Source: Sphingomonas montana
GTDB taxonomy: Bacteria > Pseudomonadota > Alphaproteobacteria > Sphingomonadales > Sphingomonadaceae
DNA: 64,000 nucleotides
Assembly: GCF_001956315.1 (NCBI RefSeq)
Contig: NZ_MOLY01000042.1
Span: forward strand, 186,001 to 250,000
Direction of reading: 5' to 3'
Of the stretch, positions 57,213 through 64,000 are shown one piece after another. The position numbers were made by a program, and so were the translations under genes. Position 1 is the first letter of the stretch. Each line of letters starts with the position of its first letter. The notes under the pieces are model-generated. The model was not told the DNA's origin. It saw only the letters and a program-made list of their open reading frames with translations, and did no database searches.

Positions 57213-57446
57213 ATGAACGTACAGGAGCGAATGGAATCGCGGGACGGGCGGCACGCCGTTATTCTATGTCATCCTAATCCGGGTCACTTTAACCATGCAA
57301 TCGCCATGCGCTACTGTGATGAGGTCCGTGCGGCCGGGTAGGAGGTCGTTGTGCGTGATCTTTATGCCATGCATTTCGACCCGGTGCTTAAGGCGGTGGA
57401 ACGCCGGACCCTGGCCGGAACAAGCCTGGCATCCGCGCCGTGTTGA
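57213..57446 (+). pseudogene. decayed NAD(P)H-dependent quinone oxidoreductase fragment
   Basis: Translation gives RHAVILCHPNPGHFNHAIAM, then a TAG at 57339-57341, then EVVVRDLYAMHFDPVLKAVE in the same frame before a TGA at 57444. This is the N-terminus of a flavodoxin-fold NAD(P)H:quinone reductase (family sequence VILCHPNPxSFNxA...EVVVRDLYxMxFDPVL). It is cut by one in-frame stop and lacks the last two-thirds. It marks decay in this part of the element. Confidence 0.8.
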
Positions 57447-57848
57447 GACCTTTTTGCAAGCTTCGCCGTGTCCACTGTGCCTAATATTCGGAGCCAGCCA
57501 CGCCCTGCCGTAACAGAGCTCCTTGGGGTTAGTGAACCCGCCGCTTTCAATGCTATGGAAGGTCGCGTCGAGGATAACATAAATTATTTCTCCACAATTG
57601 TAGCTGCGTAGTAGGCGGTTCATTCAATTCGAACGATACTTCCCTGTATTTGGAACGCTTCGTTGTTCAACAGCAAAAGCTGTGTGGTTCATTTGATCGG
57701 CTTTATCCATATTTATGCTGCCATGAGTTGGCTATGCCGAATGTCGATATGTGATGGCAGCGATACGGAACCCGGCGCGTTGAAACTCCAAATTTGAAGA
57801 CACTGTCGCTTCGGTAATGCGGCCCCGACCTGCGGGCGTCGATTGTCG
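57447..57848. other. 402-bp stretch without a supported gene
   Basis: No family is recognised. A minus-strand frame (57264-57623) overlaps the quinone-reductase remnant and is most likely spurious. The stretch is AT-richer than the core and forms the boundary before the intact M61 gene. Confidence 0.6.
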
Positions 57849-59786
57849 CTACCGGGCAGTGAGGATCTCATTCAGCCGGGGACGGGTGCCGACGATCGGT
57901 TCGAGGTGTGGGAAGCGATGACCCGCATCATAGTTCACCGTCACCTCGCGTGGGCGGGATTGTGACCGCGCCTTGACCGTTAGCGTAAACGGACGCGCGC
58001 CACCCTGCGAGGCAGCCACCGCATTACCGATCCCCGTTTCATCGTAGGCCTGCCCATTCACGGCCTGAATCAGCGCGCCCGCCGTCAATCCGGCGTCGAA
58101 GGCCGCGCTGCCCCACATCACTTCCTGCACCGTCCCGCCCGCGGCGATGGTCAGCCCGATCGAGAAACGCAGGTCCAGCTGTCCCGTCTGCGCATCGTAG
58201 CTCCTGCAGAAGTCGGTGCGATGATCGCGGTAGACGAGGCGGTAGCCGCCGCGATCCAGCCCTTCGAGCGGTGCGCCTTCCCTGCGGCGGTGCAACTGGG
58301 TGTCGAGGAAGGCGGCCCAGTCGTGCGCGACGACATCGTTCAGCGTGCTGACGACCTCTTCCAGATCATAGGTCCGCGTCGTCATCCTGCCGTCGTTCAT
58401 GCCAAAGAACGCGCGCGCGAAATCGTCGAGCGACTTCTGGTCGCCGGACGCCTCACGGATGAGCGTATCCACTGCCAGCCACATCAGTTGGCCTTCGGAA
58501 TAATAGTCCTCGTTGCGCTGCCAGCTGGGCCAGGGGAGCGGTGCACGGCCGTTGATCACCGGGTCCTCGGTCGTGTCGGCCATCGTGCGCCATAACCCAC
58601 CTGGACGCACATCGTAGGTAGCCGCAATCTTGGCGAGCGCCTCCAGCGACGCGGCCATTGACCACAGGCCTGCGCGAGCCGTGAGGACATGGCCCCAATA
58701 CTGGGTCTGTCCCTCGTACAGCCACATCAGACTGTTGCGGATCGGGATCTCGAAACTGGGTGTCCACGAGTCCGCGCCCCGGCGGAACTTGCCGTTCCAG
58801 CTATGCGTGAATTCGTGCGCGAAAACGTCACGCTTGGTCCGGTTCTGTTCCCACTGCCTGAAATAGGACGGCGGCGCGACGATTTCGGCCGAACGATGAT
58901 GTTCGATCCCGCCGCCGCCCAGTTCGTCGCTGAGCGCCACGAGGAAACGGTAGCTGTCGAAATGGCGGGCACCGAAGAGCTTGTCCGCCTGCGTCACCAA
59001 TGCGGCATGGAACGCCACCTGCTCCGTGGTGATTGCGAGGTCGGCCGGCTGATGGGCGAACAGGTTCATACGTACCGTGCCCTGCGGATCGATCATCAGC
59101 TCGTGATGATGCCGTCCCGCCATGACCGGCGAATCAACCAGGATATCCAGTCGCACCGGCGCGAAGGTAACTGTGTCGCCGTCTTGCACATGGGTTTCCA
59201 GCACCGTCGCGTACTGCCAGCCCTTTGGTAGCTTCACGCGGGGCCGCACTGTAATACGGCGGGTGAAATATCCGGCGGGATAGAGCAGCGCACGACCCCA
59301 TTGCAGGTTCAGAATGTCTTCCGTCACGACGACGTCGCCCTGGGTCGATGTCGTGGGCGACAGGAACTGGAAGCTGATGTCCAGCACCGACGTGCCGTCC
59401 GGTACGTCTATATGAAACGCGTAGACCTCGACCGGATCGCGCCGCCAGTCGAGCACGAGATTGCCGGCCCTGATCTCGAGTCCCGCGAACAGCTCGATCG
59501 GGTTCTGCGGCGAATGATAGCCCGGCATCCACTTGGGATAGAGCAGCGTCATCCGCCCGCTCCGAAGCACTGGCATAAGGAGCCGGGCCAGAAAGATACC
59601 GCGAACGGTGTCCGAAGTATCGATCTCCAATTCGAGGACGCCGGAATATTCCACGTCCTGCGGTGTCACAGTCCATGTCCCCTGGCCGTTTGGTCCTGGC
59701 AGCTGCGGCACAGTTACGGGCACATCTGACATGGTCCGGTCGACTTCGGGAACGGGATTGTCTTGCGTGTCGGAATGGTAGCCCAT
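57849..59786 (-). CDS. M61 family aminopeptidase (glycyl aminopeptidase-like) with PDZ domain
   Basis: A 645-aa metallopeptidase. An N-terminal beta domain (about 30-200) precedes the zinc motif FAHEFTHSWNGKFRRGADSW and the later LWLYEGxT-like MWLYEGQTQYWG. A PDZ-like domain near the C-terminus has AGALIQAVNGQAYDE. ATG 59786 is chosen because AGGGAAG lies about 6 bp before it; a start 15 bp upstream is possible. Relatives usually carry a signal peptide, but neither start gives one, so the N-terminus may have been lost or the enzyme is cytoplasmic. Confidence 0.9.
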   Translation of the reverse strand: MGYHSDTQDNPVPEVDRTMSDVPVTVPQLPGPNGQGTWTVTPQDVEYSGVLELEIDTSDTVRGIFLARLLMPVLRSGRMTLLYPKWMPGYHSPQNPIELFAGLEIRAGNLVLDWRRDPVEVYAFHIDVPDGTSVLDISFQFLSPTTSTQGDVVVTEDILNLQWGRALLYPAGYFTRRITVRPRVKLPKGWQYATVLETHVQDGDTVTFAPVRLDILVDSPVMAGRHHHELMIDPQGTVRMNLFAHQPADLAITTEQVAFHAALVTQADKLFGARHFDSYRFLVALSDELGGGGIEHHRSAEIVAPPSYFRQWEQNRTKRDVFAHEFTHSWNGKFRRGADSWTPSFEIPIRNSLMWLYEGQTQYWGHVLTARAGLWSMAASLEALAKIAATYDVRPGGLWRTMADTTEDPVINGRAPLPWPSWQRNEDYYSEGQLMWLAVDTLIREASGDQKSLDDFARAFFGMNDGRMTTRTYDLEEVVSTLNDVVAHDWAAFLDTQLHRRREGAPLEGLDRGGYRLVYRDHRTDFCRSYDAQTGQLDLRFSIGLTIAAGGTVQEVMWGSAAFDAGLTAGALIQAVNGQAYDETGIGNAVAASQGGARPFTLTVKARSQSRPREVTVNYDAGHRFPHLEPIVGTRPRLNEILTAR

Positions 59787-60143
59787 CGTGACTTCCCTCA
59801 TCCGCGTCCAGCGCTCTTGCCGCCGCGCCGTCGATATTTGTGCCGTCCTACCGACTCTCCAACTGCCGGCAGGTTCCACATGCCCAACGGAATGACGGCA
59901 GAGCCGGCATGGCCGGACCTGGGATTTGAAGCCGGCGACCTGTACGCCCACCCCCGTATCGGACGCCATGATCGGGTAGCGCGCAGTTCCACGTCGGCCG
60001 CCCGGCAGAATGCCGAACCGGTCGATAAACCGGTCGGTGAATGGGGCCGGGTGCCGCCAGAAGCGCGGGGATTTACACGCACGTTAATGCCCAACCCGCT
60101 GGAACTGCGAAATCCGAGATCAACAACAGCGGAGCGTAAGCCT
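59787..60143. other. 357-bp divergent gap
   Basis: It lies between the M61 gene and the small plus-strand gene at 60144. Long frames run through it on both strands, but neither resembles a protein. A direct-plus-inverted ACCGGTCGATAAACCGGTCG block at 60018-60037 is the only structure noticed. Confidence 0.55.
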
Positions 60144-60323
60144 ATGACAAAATCGTATAAGCTCGATGATCTGGTTCTCTGCATCGCACGCGAGGAGGCG
60201 GCGGTACTGCACGCGAAATGTGAGAGTTCACGGAATGCCCATATCGGCCTGGCTGACCGGTACAAGTACAAGCTGGCGCAGATGAAGGCCGTCGAAACAG
60301 CCATACGCATCAGTTTCGGTTAA
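60144..60323 (+). CDS. hypothetical 59-aa protein
   Basis: Starts MTKSYKLDDLVLCIAREEAA and ends KAVETAIRISFG. It is a short soluble, mostly helical protein. GGAG lies 9 bp before ATG 60144. A longer frame upstream lacks a ribosome site. Family not recognised. Confidence 0.6.
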   Translation: MTKSYKLDDLVLCIAREEAAVLHAKCESSRNAHIGLADRYKYKLAQMKAVETAIRISFG

Positions 60324-60538
60324 GGCGATTCGGGCTTTATCCTAAGTAGGCCGGACGCCGAGGGATATGGGTCTGAACTCCGGGCGGCACTGCAGCACGG
60401 TGATGCAGCCCCGCCGGCGCATGAACCCCGGTGCCGTGCACGGTCGCCGGACTGGACGTTGCCGCCTCTGTACAACCGAGCGACATTGAGATGATGGTCC
60501 ACTACACCCCAACATTCCTGCGGTCAGGAAGGGCACGG

Positions 60539-61021
60539 TCAGTGACCGCGCGGAAGCCGCGAAGACCCGTTCCGCTCTGCAGTCATCATCAACCGACCGG
60601 CCGCGACAAGAGCGACGCCGAAGGCAAGGAAAAGCCAGTCCCACACGGACTGCCCGGCCCGCTCGTACACATGGTGCAGGTTGAGAATGTGGTGGTCGAT
60701 GATCCCTTCGACGAGGTTGAACAGACCCCACCCCATCAGAAGCGAGCCCACCAGAGCACGGCCTGATGTAATCGTATCGACGCGTTTTGCGGCACGCCAG
60801 AGCATCGCGATGCCGATCGCGGTCGTCGTCCAGACGCCTATGTGGAACAGGCCGTCCCACACCATATTTACCTTCGTACCAAGCAGCGTGTCCGTCGAGA
60901 CACGCGCGGAAAGCATGTTGTGGATCTGCAGGATCTGATGGAACAGGATGCCGTCGGCGAAACCGCCCATGCCAATTCCGATGACCATACCGGCGGTAAC
61001 GATTGGCCTGGTCCCAGACAT
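60539..61021 (-). CDS. DUF2243 domain-containing membrane protein
   Basis: A 160-aa protein with four membrane helices and His-rich family motifs: GGFADGILFHQILQIHNML and LFNLVEGIIDHHILNLHHVY. The several membrane-side His residues suggest metal or heme binding; the family function is unknown. ATG 61021 follows GAGGAG by about 8 bp. It lies 11 bp after the small CxxCH gene, so the two form a unit. Confidence 0.9.
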   Translation of the reverse strand: MSGTRPIVTAGMVIGIGMGGFADGILFHQILQIHNMLSARVSTDTLLGTKVNMVWDGLFHIGVWTTTAIGIAMLWRAAKRVDTITSGRALVGSLLMGWGLFNLVEGIIDHHILNLHHVYERAGQSVWDWLFLAFGVALVAAGRLMMTAERNGSSRLPRGH

Positions 61022-61032
61022 TCCGCTTCTCC

Positions 61033-61236
61033 TCAAGGCGCGACACGACGGGCAAGCAGCACCGCCGCAAACAACAGCGGGAACGGCAGCAGCAGCGCCG
61101 CCATGTTTGACCAAAGATCATGGCCCATTACCGTCGCGCGCGTGTCTTCGGCGATGCGGCTGTGGCATAACGTGCATGCCCAGAGCGACGAAGGTGCCAG
61201 GGTTGCGACAACTGCCATTAGAACATTTTTGCGCAT
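61033..61236 (-). CDS. small CxxCH membrane protein paired with DUF2243
   Basis: A 67-aa protein: an export-type N-terminus (RKNVLMAVVATLAPSSLWAC), then CTLCHSRIAEDTRA with a CxxCH motif at 21-25, then one membrane helix (LLLPFPLLFAAVLLARRVAP). CxxCH is the c-type heme attachment motif, though the first Cys could also be a lipobox Cys. AGGTG precedes ATG 61236. Small proteins of this design occur beside DUF2243 in other bacteria. Confidence 0.7.
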   Translation of the reverse strand: MRKNVLMAVVATLAPSSLWACTLCHSRIAEDTRATVMGHDLWSNMAALLLPFPLLFAAVLLARRVAP

Positions 61237-61289
61237 CTGCTTGCACCTGCTGAGAGGTTGCATTTCCTCGGCTGACGGCCTGACCGCGC

Positions 61290-61553
61290 TTATGCCCGGA
61301 TTTCGCTTGCATTTTCGATGATGATTGTCGTGTCAGGCTCGACGCCCGCGCGCTTGCGAACGGCCGCTTCCAACAGTTCGTCGATAACAGTCGAAGCATA
61401 GTCAAGTGCCTGCTGGCGTGTCAAAAGACCCGCTTGCGCATGTTCGCGTAGAGCGTCCACGTCAATGTAGACGTCGTACTGCGTGCCGCTGAGGGTCGTA
61501 CGAAGAAGAACGTAGCTGTCTATCAGCTCCGGCCCGGTGTCGAGGATCGTCAT
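61290..61553 (-). CDS. hypothetical 87-aa protein
   Basis: Starts TILDTGPELIDSYVLLRTTL and contains SGTQYDVYIDVDALREHAQA and RQQALDYASTVIDELLEAAV. It is acidic and soluble, with no known motif. GAGAAG lies about 5 bp before ATG 61553. The 283-bp gap 61554-61836 before the response regulator shows no gene. Confidence 0.6.
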   Translation of the reverse strand: MTILDTGPELIDSYVLLRTTLSGTQYDVYIDVDALREHAQAGLLTRQQALDYASTVIDELLEAAVRKRAGVEPDTTIIIENASEIRA

Positions 61554-61836
61554 GGTGCTTCTCACTTGGTGAAAGGTCTTCGTGTTCGACCGACCCGGTA
61601 TAGTGCATCCAACACATGGGCACCTGTTCAGGTCCTGAAGCTTAATGCGGAAACGGGCGCACATCCCGGAGCAGTATTCTGGCCTTACGACGTAGCGGGG
61701 GCGGCGGCCGTCCACGCTTCGGACGTCAGGCCTTGCTCGCGGTGACCATCTCGCTGCGAACCTGGCCGTGGGCGAAAACCGCCGATCGGTTGGCATGCCG
61801 AGTTGGAGACTGGCTTAACAAGATCATTTTTACAAT

Positions 61837-62208
61837 CTAGTTATGAACTATGTATCTTACAGCTTCTGTGATCTGCATAATATTAATCGGCTTTTCGCAC
61901 AGGACAATATCAGCAAAGCGGCTCGGCATCACGGACTGGTCATAACCGGTGGTGAATAAGAACGGTACCTGCCGATGAGTTAACGCATCGGCTGCAGGAA
62001 ATGCCCATTGACCTCCCAAATTCACGTCAAGGATGGCGCCATCGATCCTCACCTCTGACGCGATCAGGTGTATTGCATCCTCAAGCGTTCCGGCCGGCCC
62101 GAGTACGGTGGCACCAAGAACGCTGAGTTCCATATTCAGCTCATCGGCCAGCATGTATTCGTCTTCCACAACGAGGATATGACACCCTTCAAGGCTACGC
62201 TCGAGCAT
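61837..62208 (-). CDS. single-domain response regulator
   Basis: A 123-aa receiver domain with no output domain. It has the acidic pair VVEDEYML, the phospho-acceptor Asp in GAILDVNLGG, and the late Lys in VLCEKPIN. ATG 62208 follows GAGGAG by 7 bp and lies inside the last codons of the kinase gene (14-bp overlap), so the pair is translationally coupled. It probably takes phosphate from that kinase and acts by protein contact. Confidence 0.92.
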   Translation of the reverse strand: MLERSLEGCHILVVEDEYMLADELNMELSVLGATVLGPAGTLEDAIHLIASEVRIDGAILDVNLGGQWAFPAADALTHRQVPFLFTTGYDQSVMPSRFADIVLCEKPINIMQITEAVRYIVHN

Positions 62209-64000
62209 GGCTCGTCTCCTCTGTGCTCGCCGATACCAGCAGTGAAATCGTGCAATGAACGCCATCGGGTCCGAATACATATGAGGTCTTGGCGCGCAGC
62301 TGATATGGCAACGCCTTCTCGATCAGTTCGCGACCCTGACCGGTGCCACATGGCGCTGACCCGAGGGACGGCATAACCACGCCACTTTCTCGCCAATCGA
62401 TGTGGAGCCACGGCTTTCGGCCTTCACCGAATTCGTCCACCCACCATGTGATGTGCAGATGCCCTCCCGGCTGCCCCAGCGCACCATATTTGACCGCATT
62501 GGTCGCTAGCTCGTGCAGCGCCATGGCAAGTGTCTGCACCGTTGATGATCGCAAGCGTATGCCAGCAGGGCCACTGAGCATTACACGTTCGACGCTGCCG
62601 TTCACCGCCGCAAGCTCGGCCTTGATGAGCTCGTCGAAGGTCACCCGGTCATGGTCGTTCAGCCGGGAAAGCAGGCCTTGGACACGCGACATTGCCTCGA
62701 TACGGTCCCGAAAGCGGCGGCGGAAATCCGGAATGTCGGCGCTTGCCCGCGCCGTCTTGTCGCTGATCGAGCGCACAACGGCCATCAGATTACGGGTGCG
62801 ATGCTGAAGTTCGGCGACCAGCACCTGCTGCCGCTCTTGCAACTTGCGCAAAGCGTGAATGTCTGTGGAGGTGCCTAGCCATTCGACGATCTCGCCCGAT
62901 CTGTCGCGCACCGGCGTCGCGCGGGTCTGGAACCAGCGATATTGACCGTCGTCGACGTGGCAGATCCGATACTCAACCTGGAAGCCGCCATCTTTCAGCG
63001 CGTGGCTCCAAGCATCGACGGCCGCCTTGCGGTCGTCGGGATGCAAGGCTTGAAGCCAGCCAAGACCGTGACTGTCGGAGCCTGTCTGACCGGTATAGGT
63101 AGCCCATTGCGGGCTGGCCCAAGTCCACTCTCCGTCGCTTACCGCCCGCCAGACCAGCTGCGGGATGCCCTCCATTAACGTCCTCAGTCGTTCCTCCGTT
63201 TTGCACAACCCTGCTTCGGCACGTTTGCGCGCGTCGATGTCGATGTTCATTCCGACCCATTTCACAATGTCCCCGTCCGCGTCGAGTACGGGGGCAGCGC
63301 GAACATTGGTCCAGCGCCAGCCACCATCTGGGGCATGAAGGCGGAACTCCGCGTCGACCAGACCATGTGCGGCGGTAGCCTCGCGCCATTGCTTCTCGGC
63401 GTAGGTCCGGTCATCGGGATGGATCGCGTCCAGCCAGCCATAACCAAGCCACTCTTTGACGGTCTGACCAGTGTACGCGCGCCAGCTCGGGCTGTCAGCG
63501 ATGACGACGCCGTTAGCGTCAGTTTCCCACTCCGCCTGCGCCCAGCTTGCGATCAGAAAGCTGTGCCGGGCCTTACTTGCCCTTATCACTTCCCGGTCTT
63601 GTTCGCGCTCCGTGACTAGATGCAGGCGATCGATGACTGGCCCAAGGATCATGGCGTAAGTCCGCAGAAATTCAATTTCGTCGTCTCCGAATTCCCTCGC
63701 CTTCGTATCGTCAATCTGGAGCACGCCGTAAGGACGCTGGCCTGGAACAAAGATCGGGACATTGACGAGTGCGACAACCCCGGCTTCTTTCATGAAGGGC
63801 GGAACATCGAACCTGTCGTCCTGCGCAATGTCTTGCGAGACAATCGGTCTGGCTGCCTTGATGGCATATGTCTCGGACGAGCGCTCACCCATCTGAAGGC
63901 GAACCGTGCCAACCACGTCGGGAGCCCATCCAACCCCCGCGCGTACGAGCAACTCCCGTCGATCTTCCTGTATCTCGATAACTTTTGCGCGACCCGTTCG
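62195..64000 (-). CDS. GAF-PAS-PAS-HWE sensor histidine kinase, 5' part outside window
   Basis: The frame is open to the window edge, so the N-terminus is missing; 601 codons are present. In order: the remainder of a GAF domain (YGVLQIDDTKAREFGDDEIE), two PAS-PAC domains (YTGQTVKEWLGYGWLDAIHP and YTGQTGSDSHGLGWLQALHP, each ending in a WxGxxxDI segment), the H-box AELQHRTRNLMAVVRSISDK, and the ATP-binding part with HELATNAVKYGALG and HIDWRESG (the W-x-E of HWE kinases). Light, redox or small-molecule sensing cannot be told. It is coupled to the receiver gene. Confidence 0.92.
   Translation of the reverse strand, partial: RTGRAKVIEIQEDRRELLVRAGVGWAPDVVGTVRLQMGERSSETYAIKAARPIVSQDIAQDDRFDVPPFMKEAGVVALVNVPIFVPGQRPYGVLQIDDTKAREFGDDEIEFLRTYAMILGPVIDRLHLVTEREQDREVIRASKARHSFLIASWAQAEWETDANGVVIADSPSWRAYTGQTVKEWLGYGWLDAIHPDDRTYAEKQWREATAAHGLVDAEFRLHAPDGGWRWTNVRAAPVLDADGDIVKWVGMNIDIDARKRAEAGLCKTEERLRTLMEGIPQLVWRAVSDGEWTWASPQWATYTGQTGSDSHGLGWLQALHPDDRKAAVDAWSHALKDGGFQVEYRICHVDDGQYRWFQTRATPVRDRSGEIVEWLGTSTDIHALRKLQERQQVLVAELQHRTRNLMAVVRSISDKTARASADIPDFRRRFRDRIEAMSRVQGLLSRLNDHDRVTFDELIKAELAAVNGSVERVMLSGPAGIRLRSSTVQTLAMALHELATNAVKYGALGQPGGHLHITWWVDEFGEGRKPWLHIDWRESGVVMPSLGSAPCGTGQGRELIEKALPYQLRAKTSYVFGPDGVHCTISLLVSASTEETSHARA

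Noticed and set aside
57264-57623. 119-aa minus-strand ORF
   Set aside because: It lies antisense to the quinone-reductase remnant, whose conserved sequence explains that DNA better.
51735-64000. Second tRNA-Gln 3' end (attR) inside the window
   Set aside because: I looked for GTTCGAACCCTGCCGCCCCA or close forms to the right of the integrase and did not see one; the right border is either degraded or beyond the window.

Overview
The window is high-GC chromosome from an alphaproteobacterium, almost certainly a sphingomonad (Sphingomonas or a close relative). This is inferred from four things: the cox cluster order with CtaG and SURF1, an imuA-imuB-dnaE2 cassette behind a GAAC-N7-GAAC LexA box, an HWE-family histidine kinase, and many dispersed palindromic intergenic repeats of the kind common in sphingomonads. 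Genes are packed tightly, and ATGA or GTGA stop/start overlaps are common.

Positions 1-51,600 look like core chromosome. In order they hold: a YbjN-like fragment and proC; an M14 metallopeptidase; the minus-strand operon pyrE-pdxJ-acpS-lepB-AI-2E transporter; the cytochrome c oxidase operon ctaC-ctaD-ctaB-small ORF-ctaG-ctaE with an intrinsic terminator, then DUF983 and SURF1; a ZIP transporter; thrC-M16 protease-methyltransferase; a fused ccmA-ccmB; a minimal zincin and a pterin dehydratase; an osmoprotectant-type ABC transporter; PspC and two tiny peptides; a lipid/acyl-CoA block (two SDRs, a phosphotransferase, an acyl-CoA dehydrogenase); an ATP12-HAD-RluA-CrcB block; rarD and tRNA-Pro; assorted oxidoreductases and lipoproteins; the SOS mutagenesis cassette; and thioesterase, MarR and ilvE genes ending at tRNA-Gln.

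From 51,660 the character changes. A tyrosine recombinase starts just downstream of tRNA-Gln, and the next ~6 kb is sparse, lower in GC and largely unrecognised. It holds an orphan 204-aa protein with a strong hairpin behind it, an HUH-motif Rep-like protein, a decayed quinone-reductase fragment and a hexanucleotide microsatellite. This looks like an integrated element or its remains. From 57,849 there are accessory but intact-looking genes: an M61 aminopeptidase, a DUF2243 membrane protein with a tiny CxxCH protein, and a receiver-only response regulator coupled to a GAF-PAS-PAS-HWE kinase that runs off the window.

The most unusual feature is where the dispersed repeats sit. Besides at least ten intergenic copies, repeat-derived DNA lies in frame inside three genes. 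It joins ccmA to ccmB in one reading frame. It adds about 55 residues to DnaE2. It adds roughly 250 residues, with an internal duplication, to ImuB. In all three the frame stays open, so the repeats appear to act as sources of new protein linker sequence.
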